Below, in pieces: positions 51,001 to 63,000 of a stretch of DNA of 64,000 bases. Below the pieces are notes generated by a model. That model saw nothing but the letters and a program-made list of their open reading frames with translations. It did not search any database and was not told the DNA's origin. The position numbers and the translations under genes are program-made. Numbering within the stretch: position 1 is the stretch's first letter; the number at the start of each line of letters is the position of its first letter. This stretch comes from Aurelia coerulea (taxonomy: Eukaryota; Cnidaria; Scyphozoa; Semaeostomeae; Ulmaridae). The DNA lies in the NCBI GenBank assembly GCA_039566865.1, contig CM076948.1:25729001-25793000 (forward strand). Direction: 5' to 3'.

Positions 51001-54000
51001 ACAAACCACCGCCACTGTCCGAAAACCACCCCCAAATATCAGTCTCAAAAACATAGTTGCCAAAGAAAAGCAGGCAAAGTCAAAAACCAAAACATTTCGG
51101 GAAAATATGTCCAAATACCTGTTCATTCATCTGGTAATTTTGGTTTTTGTCTATGATTAAAGTTTCTCATGAAAATATTTGGTTTTGCTCAAGCGTCCGA
51201 TTACCACCGCCAGCACCCTAATCGACGAAAAGCAGTATCATATGATTTTTATGTGAGATTGAGAACAAATTAATTGCAATTATATGACTGCAATTAGAAT
51301 TAGAAGAATTCCGTTTAACCTCCTGCCGAGTTCAAAATAACTGTTAAAAATATCTAAACATTATGGAAAAAGGACTCCGAAAACCAGAAACATAAAGCTA
51401 AGAAAATGAGTGATAAAAGAAATATATGAGAAAAAAGAAAATACTTGATCAAATCATAAAGGACTTCTATCTCAGAACAACAGAGAAAAAGCAACTTCTC
51501 ATGAGTGAGAGATGTCGACTGCAAATCTATTGCCATGGGATTGAAAATCTTTAGTATCTGTTTGTCTCATTACTCTTGAGAGAGGTGAAACGCCCGTGTG
51601 TATCGTTCTGTGTGAGGAGAGTCCTAATGATTTGATCAAGTGTTTTAGGCCCTTTTTCAATCATTTTGAAAACATGAAATTTTGTAAAGTTGAATTCACC
51701 TATATTTGCAGTGCTCGTAAGAAGACGAGAAAATCACAAAAATACTTTGATCTTTTGGCTTTTATCTAGAATTTGAATCATTCAAATCCATGAAGTACTT
51801 GTGGTGCTGCGAATTTTCGAAAGTGGGAACTTTTTTCTGGCTCAACCGGTATGTGCCAGTCTTGCTCATGAAGTTTTCTTTGGTCATCCGCTACACTTCA
51901 AAGCTGTAACCTATTTTTGCAACCTCTGATAAATGATAAAAATTGAAGATATCCTTACCTTGATAATATTCAATATTGATGTCAAGCACGAAGCGATCAC
52001 TGATAAAACTGTTGTATTCTGAAACAAAAATTTGAACTTGGAGTGAAAATTCTCAAGCGGGCATTCTACGTGTTTTAAGGACACATCCGGGGTTGGTTAG
52101 CCTACGAGTAGACCTATTATCCTAGACTAAAGAATAAAGGGTCTACGGAATTAAGAGACAAAGCATGCTAATAAATTATGCTAGCCCTCTATTCAAATAA
52201 CATGTGAAATTCGTCTCAACGAAGGCTGCATGAATCAAGTTCCAGAACTCTGGAACTGTAGTAGCAAGCTTTTGCTCCTTGTTTCTTAGATCCTTCCTTC
52301 TTTTGGAATAATGGGTCTACGCGTAGGCTAGGGGTTGGTATGATTAATGATGTATCGTACTTTTTCCCATCGTTGTTCGTCTTTTCTCTGTGAAATTGCA
52401 AATTCAAATAAGCGAGCAGAGCATAATAGTGATGTCATCAAGCGCAAAGAATCTGTGTCTGACGTCGTCATCCTCAACGAAAACAAGGCCGCCCTATTGT
52501 TTTATTGCCTCTTAATTGCTGCTAGCCTCTTTATCGTGTGCTGATGGAAAAATGGCGACAAATGGCAATGATATTTGGCCTAAATTCGCAGAATTTTTAA
52601 CGAATTTACAGCTGCTACGAATGTCAAATGTGGAAAAAGTTGATAGTAAGCGGCCCAGCAGTTGGCAAGTTTGTTCTCTTGCATTAATTACACAAACCCT
52701 GGAATTGTCCTTTAATATTTTAGTGAACGGTAATTTCATACAGAAGAAAGTTGTTGTCCACACGACAAAGGAAAGAATTGATAAAATAATCATGAAGGTC
52801 GGTAGATTAACTGAAAAAATATTCAAAATTTTCAATATTCACCTTCAAAGTCTTGAGAAACAAAGCGAAATCCTTCCTATGGAAACAAATAGATTAAATA
52901 AAGGGTCAAAGGAAAGGTTACGATACCAGCGTCGATCGTCGGATCCGAAGATGCTTGCCGTGACGAATGAATGAACAAATTTGTAAGCAGAAACACCGCA
53001 ACACAACGAAAAAACAACAACAAATGTGTGTGAATTATATTTGTTACCAATGTTTCGTCCTGCCAAGCAGGATGAACAGCCCTGAAGAAGCCCTGCTTGG
53101 CAGGATTAAATATTGGAAACAAATATAATTCACACACATTTGGTGTTGTTTTTTCGTTGTGTTGCGGTGTTTCTGCCTACAAATTCAAATAGATTAAATT
53201 TAAAACCAAATACCTAAAGTTCTTTTTAAGCCATTAAAGCAAACGAAAGATGCATTAACAGATCGCGCAATGCTTTTTAAAGATTTGATTCGTATTCGAA
53301 ATTCTGATTTTTTCTTACCTCGTAACTGCGACTGGATTCCTTCGCGTTCCTTGCGCTGATCTTTCAAAGGCCATAAGTGGTTTCCCAGACACACTTACTC
53401 CATCGCAAACGATCTTTATAACTTTAGATTATAGGAAAAGAAAAAGAGAATTATTCAAACGAAGAAACATTCAACATTCACACAAATATACTACAAGTAG
53501 ATACAGAAAGTGAATTGCCTCTTAGCAGCCTCGTCACCATGGCCTTTTATCATATTGGGACGGAGACGCAAAGGATTATTTTCTTTTCGTTTCTACCCCA
53601 ATATGACAAAAGGCCCTGGGAACGAAGTTGGCCACTTTGTGTTTCAAAATTCTATTTCGGAGGCTATCTATTTTTTAACACTTCTTCTTTATACAAAGGT
53701 CTATTTTGTATCCACTCAAAATGAAGTATAGCTTCTAGGTATTTGACCATGATTTTATACCATTTTAAATTTTTTTCATAGGGAGCACCTCGATAAAATC
53801 CATCATAACCTTGGAACAGAGTTGCCTATTTCAGCCAAGTAACATTTTAAGATTAAATGAAAATGCTGGCTATCAATCAAATAAGACATTGCTAATGTCA
53901 TGTAGCTTCTATGCCAAGGGAGCAATGGTCTTTCTAACATCTTTGTCTCCAATTTGCCGTCACTGGAATAGATTTTGTAAATAAGCTGAGCAGAAAAAAC

Positions 54001-57000
54001 AGCTCCCTTCAAAAGTGTACTAAAATAAATGAAATGAGAAAGAGCCCTCACCCGTGTTCCAAAACTCTGACGCGTGTTTCAAAACAGCATCTCCTGCTTT
54101 TGATAATCCAACTGATACATTTGCGAGTTCAAATCCAAGCTAGAAATGCAGTTACAAACGAATGTTAAAGGGCTCCGTCTCCAAATTTCGGTCGAAATGG
54201 AGATGTTAAAGTTTTTTGATGGGCAATATCACACATACGCTTACCTATTTTTTCGAAAATGAAAGCATCATTTTGAACATAGATCTTTGTACTTTACAGA
54301 GAAAAAATCCAAACATTCATATCTCTTACGATTGCGTGGATATAAGTGGAGTTTTAACGAGCATATTTGGTGGCTTGGGTGAAGCCACCAAACAAACTGC
54401 AGAGAGCAATGGAGAAGAATGGCCACGTGCGGTGTTATCAGATTTGTTTACGGTTTGGCGACGGAATCCCTTTAAGCAGGGTTTCAACATGACCTCCCCA
54501 TTGTTGCATGCGTAAGAACACTCGCCGCTTATCTGCTAAATCTGTGGAGTTGGGTGTAGCAGGGCACCCTATTCTAAAAACAAAACAACGGCGAGTTGTT
54601 TGTTTCCAGACGGTCTCTATCTTATTACTGTGGTTGGAATAGTTTATCATTGTGTGGAAACTTGCTGACCAAAAAGTTCTTCCTTGCAATGGAAGGCATG
54701 TGGTTTCTCTATCTCGTTACTTTTACAATAGTTTGCCCTTAATGAAAACAGGAAAAGAAGAACAAAACAATAAAATTTTGTACAGCTCTGAAGGCTCATC
54801 TCTCAAGATATGATTCGTGCTTTTTCGACCACTTTTACACTGTACCGGGACAGTTTTCACCCGCTACAGAATTGCTACGGTTTAAGAGCATTTACACTAC
54901 TCCAGATCAAGATTTTTCTGCAGAAAGAAGGAACAAAGTTGCTACGGATCAGCTGGAATGGTGTAAACGGAGGGCTGATCTGTTCTTTAGATAATGAGAG
55001 ACCTACCTGCAAAAAGTCTGTGACGCCTTCAACATTTCCTCCCTCTTCAATCAGAAACTGCCATTCTTTATTGTTTAGAAGATACGAAACAATATGAAGA
55101 TAAATCTGCTTCGCAGGTAGAGGATCTAAATGGAAAGAACAAGACGAGGTTGAGGATTATGGAAAGGAGGTTGAATCATGAACGAGTATGGGAGAAGAAC
55201 ACGCATAATTCGTTGAAAGATATAGGAAACCTGCAAACCGAATGAGGAATTTACATTACTTAGGCAAGAAATTAGAGGCAGTGAAAAAGAGGTGGAAGAG
55301 TGGAATCAAAGAAACAAAGCTCACGTTCATTCCAAGCCAATCAAGTAGGTCATAGAATTTACATCAGATTTGGAACATATGCTGGCATAATTCTAGTCAC
55401 CTTCTCAGGTTATGACCCAAAACAATTCTACTTGCATCATACCAATCTCGGTGTCAGCAAAGGCATTGCTGACAGTACTCATCGAAATAAATCTGTAGAT
55501 GACATGAAATAGGGCCTTTTAGTTATTCAACAAAAGAGTCTTTGGCCTAGCCTTGTGGCCTTGAAAAACAATTCACAAACATATCCCTCAACACATTTGA
55601 GATTTTGTGATCCATAATGATAACATACCTTGATTCCTGTGGTGATAACATGCCTTACAAAGACGAAGGGGGTCCACATTGATGCTAAAACATAAGTATG
55701 ATAATGCAAAGAATGCGTAGTAAAAATAATACGCTACACAATGCAACCATCACAGACAACAAGCTACAAAATATTACAAAGCAATCTGCTTGTCAAGAGT
55801 GGGCACTGTAACGAACTTACAGGCTGATAAATTGTCATAAAGATATGTTGCTCTTTCATCTAACTTTTAAGGGTTCTCTAGGAGTCCTGGCCCCGGGCCT
55901 TTTACCCCCTCCAATCCCCCTCTGCTCCGAACGCTCTTGATCGTAAACGCATACAGCTTTTGAACAAACGATCCTTACCTTGTGTCGAGTTTATTTTGCT
56001 CCCATTGAACCTTAGCTGATAACATCTCATGATGTATGACATTTTTGATACGATTAGTATGACCAGTTGATGTTGCGTTCTGGCAATATTGATTCAACAC
56101 TTCCAAAGCACTGGATAACAGCGATAATGTCATACCCAGTTCCTGTCACATATAAACACCATTAGTGGTATTCAACTGTCCTAACAGATACCAAGCTATG
56201 TTATAATGGTGTAGTCAAACGGGGCGTGGGGGTGTGCATTAGCCAAGCTTTTAGTTTGTCGGCAAATTCACTGGAATATTGGCCACTTTGTATTGTTTTC
56301 AACAATCAAATCCGAGGAATGCTTATATTTTTTGACAAACTGGGGGTCTGCATCCACTCCAATAACATTTTAGCTTCGCCACTGCAAAGCTCAGCTGTCT
56401 GTATAAGAAAGCCTATTAAATTTTGGCCCCATGAAAGTTTCATGAAAGAAAGTATATCTAGATAGAAGTATCTTTGAAGTAACTTCGTAGATTTGCAGCT
56501 TTGAAGTAGCTTTGAAGTAGCTTTGAAGTAGCTCTTGATTATTTAGCTTTTCACTTTAGCTGCTCAGCATGAATTCACTAAATTATTCAGGCGCACACAA
56601 ACTTTTTGAAGCACCTACACGAAAGTCTTAATGAACGGGACGATAAAACAAAGATTTATTACCAAAAATTGACACTGACAGCGTTATAACACAACCAAAA
56701 GAAAGTAACTTGGACGTACAATAACCATAAATATAGAAAACATGGCAGGCAGCTCTTAATACCAAAGACTGTTAGGATTGGATCGAGCCTGTGATTCGTT
56801 CATGTGAGCCACCGACCTTTTTCAGGTCAAGATCTTATCCAAAACCATTCTCATTTTGGGAGCATAGAGCTCAAATCTTTCAAATCTTTAAAAAGGTCGG
56901 TGTAAAATTCTATTCCATTTTTCTTCGAATTGAATGGCTTGAAAGGAACTTAAAGTACTTTGCTGTAAATCTGCCGTGGAAATTTTTTGATAGCTTAATT

Positions 57001-60000
57001 TTTTTTCAAAATGGTGGCAATTTAATTGTTTTTGAAAGAATTGATGGAAAATTTCGAAAAAATTGGAATCATCGTAAGTCCTAAAACAATAGAGGAAAAA
57101 TGATACAATCTTCATGAAAATCGTACTTTATAAAGGCCTACAAGATGGTGAAAAGCAGAAATCGGTAGCTTTTCTGGTTTAGGATTTAGAAATTTGATGA
57201 CGTCGTAGCCTCAAATTTAATAAATGCTGCCATTTTGAAACTAATCAAGATATCAATAAATTTCCATGACAGATTTCCGGAAAAAGCCCTGACTTCCTTC
57301 CAAGCCATTCATTTCAAAGAAAACTGTAATAAAATTTTACACCGACCTCCTTAAAGAGTTGAGCCCTCTGCTCATTTTGGGATCGCTTTGACCTCAATGT
57401 CAAATAATTCTTTGTCGTGAACATTATCTATTCTTACCTGTTTCCCAGCAAGGTTTCTTGCTTTTGTCAAAAATACATGAAGCAGAGACTGCGTGACAGA
57501 ATCACGAATGTCACTCAACAGCTCACTGTACTGGAGACAATGGAAGCCCTATGAGAGAAGAGAGTTGGTCAAATTAAGCACATTCAAGACAAAGGTGGTC
57601 CTTCGGATGGGACGTTAAAGTAGGGGTCCCATGCTTGGATGCGGCATGAAAAGTGGGCCTAAATTAGCTTTTAAGTAGCTAGAAATGCTTCCTGCCCAAT
57701 CAAAATAAATAACTGAAAAAAGGGAACATCCCATATCAGAGAGAAAGTTTCAACCCATATAGGAGAGATCTTTATCTTCAAGAAAAGTTTTCGCCTCAAA
57801 ATACCGTGAATTAGCTTGTCGGCAAATTCGCTGGAATAGAAAGTGTTTGAACTCTGCTCTTGGCAAATATATCAGTAGGCAGTAGTAGAAAAGAAACACA
57901 GGATATCACTTTCACCAGAAGAAAATCAACTCATATTTCTTCCGGACAAATCGCATGCATAGATGGAAAGTCAGCTTAGTGGTTAGCGAGCTCATCACCT
58001 ATACAGAAGACTGAGGGTTCGGGTCATAGGCTGGTCGCCTGGAGAGGTACAACCACTCATCATTGAAGCTCCGCACGCTTCTCTCCTCGGAGACAAGTTA
58101 AAGTTGTTGGGATGAGGTGCCAGTATGGGTGGTGAGCTCTGCCTCGGCAATGGGTCCCTTGTGGGTACTTCGTGCAGACAATACCCTGAACACATTTGCA
58201 CATGTTCATAAATAAGAGCAATGATCAACGCCCAAACCTTGATGTAATCTTTTCCAGTGCTAAGAATACTGAGCTGTGAAACCAACTGCTTGAGATATTC
58301 AGCATTTGTCGATAAAGCAATTTCTCGTTTAATGAAATAAACATCATCTTTTGTATTGTATCCACTCACGTCTGCAAATAGAAAGTTAACTATCAAACAA
58401 ATATCTGATGATTTGAGATAAACTAAACACAGGTGGACTGAAAGGCCTATTCTTACTTTCCCCCAAAGCTGTCTCCTTCGTAGCTTGCGTGCAGACTCTA
58501 CTGATTCCCTGAAGAGAAGTGAGGTTCCTCCTCCAGTAGAGAAGTGAGGTTCCTCCAGTGAGGAGGAGGGACCTCAATTCTCTTCAGGGAATTAGTAGAG
58601 TCTGCACGCAGACTATCTCCTTCGCGGCTTTGGATATGTTGTAAAGAAATCGCAGAAATGAATTTTGCATGGATTGATATAAATTCAAGTTGGGTAACAC
58701 TGTCTTAGGCCAACTCCCTTGTTGGCAGAACTACTGTAGTTTCCAAGAGTTTCTATAAATTTATTGTGGCGTCACAGCAAAAGGTGCAAAATTTCAAGAA
58801 GCAACATCTAAATTCGCAATCTACATGGAAAGTTTACCTGAAAAAACATGAGAATATAATATGCAGAGCAGTGGCACTGGATATGGTCGCACCACCAAAT
58901 GTTACTCACTAAAATGTGGTCACTTTTGGTCACAACTGTAAGAAAGAACTTACTGCAGAATCCAAGCGTTAAAGGCAATAACAGGAAGCAATATCAAAGA
59001 GATAAGTTGCAGAAAATGACTGGATTTAACAAAGGATGGCTTCATATCTTTGCAGGTCGTGAATTTCTCGTAACTTTGATTAGAAAAGTTTTCGTTACCT
59101 CCAAGGAGTGCACTATCAGTGGCCTTGACGCTTGTAATACTCGTATCTTCTACCACTTTTGCTGCAATCTTTTTATGTTCTTCAGTCTACAAAAACAATA
59201 AAAATTAATTCGACTGAAAGGGAAATGTTCTTCCGGAGCAAGGTTGTAGTTTCAAAAGTACTGACAGCGGTGGAAAAAACCTTTTGCTTTCTGAGACCAC
59301 AGATGAGGAGGTGAAGATTAAAGAACTTTGTTCTTCACAACCTCTTGATTTTTTGTCAGTGACTTCTCCCCTTGTATGCTGGTTGTGCATGAAACGAGCT
59401 GTTTTATGACGATTGGTACAGTAAATAGTAAAACAATATGAACATAAGTGGCACGTAGCCTTAGTTTTTCCATTCCTAGACTGTCTCCGTTCACTTTCTC
59501 TTCTATCTTCTCTAAAGCCATTATCTAAACATGTTCATGAACAAACGTTTCCTTTCCTTCCTAGAGGGTTGTCGAGAAATATAACTAACCTTTGCCGGGA
59601 ATAGTGGTGCGAGCCGCCGGTCACTCTGGAATAATCCCTTCATGTCACTTTGCAGGAATTTCCCAATGGATCTGAAATTGATGTGACAAAATGATTACAA
59701 CAAAATTCTTAGGCCTGGTTTAAACATCGTCATTTTGCCGTTTGCCATTTTTGAAATTAAAATGTTTAAAATGGCCCACAAGCACAGTAGCTGATCACAC
59801 GTAGAAAACGCGGACCATGGCCTAGTATTTATCAATTAAACGCGGCAGAAATACGATGTTTAAATCAAGTCGTGTTTCTGCTGTTTAACACAACAGAGCT
59901 GGTGAAATCCTGCCGTTTTAACAACTTAATTGAGAATTATCAACGCAGCGGAATAATCTGCACATATTTGTACCTGAACCAGTTTCCAACAAAATCGTCA

Positions 60001-63000
60001 TATAACTCGTAAAGTTGAAGATATTTATCGCAAGCAAACTTGACCTTTACTATCGACAATGTTCACTTGAAATGTTACCCCTGCTTTGGCTTTTCTTTCA
60101 AGAACTTGCATATTCTTTCGTTCTGATCTTAACGAATGATTTGTTATCAGACGTTTCCGACAAAAATAAATAATGACGTTATTTAAAGCCACATTGATCA
60201 GAGTATCCGTCTAAATAAGACAAATCTAGGGTGTGTTTAATTGGTAATTCCAAACCAACCAAATTCTGAAAACAGTAGACTTCACAGAGACGGAAATATA
60301 TTTTTCCAACGAAACAGTAAAATCTTCAAAACGGTAGGTTTCGGATTAACCACCAAGACCCATTAATGAAAACGAGAATCCCTCCAAGGTCAGCCAAACC
60401 TCCTGCCTTTTGGGGCAGAAGGACGAGAGGGCCTTCCAAACCTACCAAACCTTGGAGCCGAAAATAATGTATTTACCTTTTAATTTTCCGAAAATTGACA
60501 TAGGAAATCATCATTTAGATGTAGTGGTGTTGGTTATCATACACAGCCGAACACAATGAATAATCGAAAAAATGCAAAACCTAATTCTAAATAACACTAA
60601 ACATAACGAATAAACAAATAATTAAAGACTGTAATAGCTGCCCCTTGGATTTATTACTTTCTAAACGACAACCTTGACGAACTCTAATATTAATAATGAA
60701 TTCTGAGCAGCTTAATAATAGAAAGTTACATAGCTGTGTATGAAATTAGGCCATGATGGAAAGTTGTTTGTGTTCAAAAACAAAGATAAATTCACTACCG
60801 TTTCTGAGAATTTCTGACTAAATCCAGCACAACTGCCGAGTCTTCTAAGTCTACCGTTTTCAGAACTTTGACCACTCAAACACACCCATAAATAAAAAGG
60901 ATTGTTACAAGAAATAACCACAAACCTGCAAGATCGTTTGATGTAGTCCATTTTCTGTCTTGTAGATGCAACGGAGAGAGCATCAGCACAGAGCTAGAAT
61001 TCGATAAGTAGACATTAATCAGTAAACAACATTGACTGTTTTGCTTATCATTTTGTTTATCAGCTATGATTTAAAACTCCAACCATCCTTCAACTGGCGG
61101 CGTTATATGCTTTTTTTACAAGAACCTGGTTTGTAAGAAACTAGCTCTAAGATGCCCAAAACTTTAAGAAACTCTAGTACTATGTCCGAGATGTAGTAAG
61201 AAATTTTTAAAAACTTAAATTCATACGTCGATTTAAAGATTTGGAACCTTTGCTTTAACTATCCATCCACCTACCTCGATCAGAATAAAAATGTCTCCTT
61301 TTCTTGCAAACTTGAGAGATTTGACAAATAATGATGGAAGCAAATTGCCATCTAATGCAACTCTCAAAGCATTGCAAGCGCAGACTCTGAAGATCAAATC
61401 TCTCCTGTATGCATTCATCACAATTTCCTCAATATCCTTTCGATATGCTATTTCCAATTCCTGTTTAATGTTATCTTCTTTCAATATCTCATATAATCCC
61501 TAGGAAAAAAATAGAAAACACATTTCTTCAGTATGTGAAGTAACTGCCTCTGAAACTCAACCAGATTGATTTATTGACGGAAAGGAAAGTTGAACCAACA
61601 ATTTTTAGCAGGCAGATAAAAAAAAATATTTCAGGCAGCGACGAATTCAAAGCTTGCATCAAAAGCTGCCTTTCTCTATCTGCAACGACATGAGGTTAGA
61701 AAAAGTTTTCCATTATCTGTGGTAGATCTATGACTGACTAGAATCAATACAGTGTTCCTGATCAAATATCTGGAGGGGGATTCCAGAATTTTCCCCTCCG
61801 AATGATAAATGACCCAAAAAAAAACTGGGCAAGTATAATCCAAAACGTACGAATCAAATAGAAAGAAAATATTGAAATAACAACTCGATCAATAAATACC
61901 CCCTTTTGGTGACATGCTTTAGATAAAAGGCCTTCCTTCGATACCCACCACCAGAAACAATCAGCAAAAATGATACCGTCAAAAACGACCAATCCCCGTG
62001 CGGCAAATATGCTGAGTACCCCCTTTCCCTAGGTCAAAATCGTCTCTTTTTAAATGACATTGAATCCTTATTTCCAACAGTGTACAAAGGAAATTATACC
62101 AAGGCATTAATTAAATAGATAACAACAAGGTGAATTTACCTTGCATTTTACTCATCTGCAGTGGGAACTAGGTGACTGCGTGTCTTTTTCCGCTGTGGAT
62201 GGGACCAGTAATGTATTGTATATTTTGTTTAGATTTTACTTGATAGAAAAATATTTACCTTGAAGCCTCTAGTCAAAGAATTTTCAGCTCGTAGCAACAA
62301 TGACTGTGATTCCTTTATAAACAATTCTTCGTTGACAGGGACAGACAAAATCATAGAACAAGCAAGAAAATATCCTTTAAGCTCAAGTAAATTCTTCAAG
62401 GGCCTTTGGTCATCATGTTTCTGAAAGAAGGAAAGCAGAATTGTCACCAAGGGAAATTGACTTTAATAATCATGAGCTGAAAAAGAAATATCGGTTTTAA
62501 TCTACGTATTCCAAAATTAAGTAGGTGCCAATGAGAAGAAACAACTAATGACGGTAAAATCTAACCACTTTGATAAACAAGGATGTATTTTATGAGGCAA
62601 GGGGTTCAGCTTTCCGAGAAGACAAAACGATTCGCCTTCTTAAAGAATAGATTTCACACCTCAAGGTGCACTCAATCAAATCAAAATAAACAGAGAGAGC
62701 AAAAGAACATAGTCAGCTATGCACAAGGTGTGAAAGATATTCTTTAGGTGGTGAAATTTCTTTGCCTTGATCAAGCTTGTTTCCTTTGTTTCACAAAATT
62801 CGTTCTTGCTACTTTGATCATGGGCAATAATGCACTTGATGTGGCCTACATTATGATCAAAATTGTATTTTTACTCACTGTGTTGTTTCTCTTCCACGGG
62901 ATTGCGAGTAAAGCTTGATAATGTTGCTATTCCTTCGTTCTTCTCTCGTCACAGCAAGGAATCGATTGCTGCCATTATTCAAATACTGTTGCGACGGTTG

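Noticed and set aside
52009..52018. Longer form of INTS8 exon w15 starting at the upstream AG
   Set aside because: It leaves w14-w15 out of phase; the acceptor 10 bases downstream restores both phase and the match to human PLVLTIILSL.
54216..54689. Open frames on both strands with plausible peptides (GIPSPNRKQI)
   Set aside because: The flank is shared with the repeat at 11.9 kb, and stops interrupt every longer reading; treated as repeat-derived.
55853..55859. INTS8 exon w10 with the upstream acceptor (39 nt)
   Set aside because: Puts the exon out of phase with w9 (immediate TGA).
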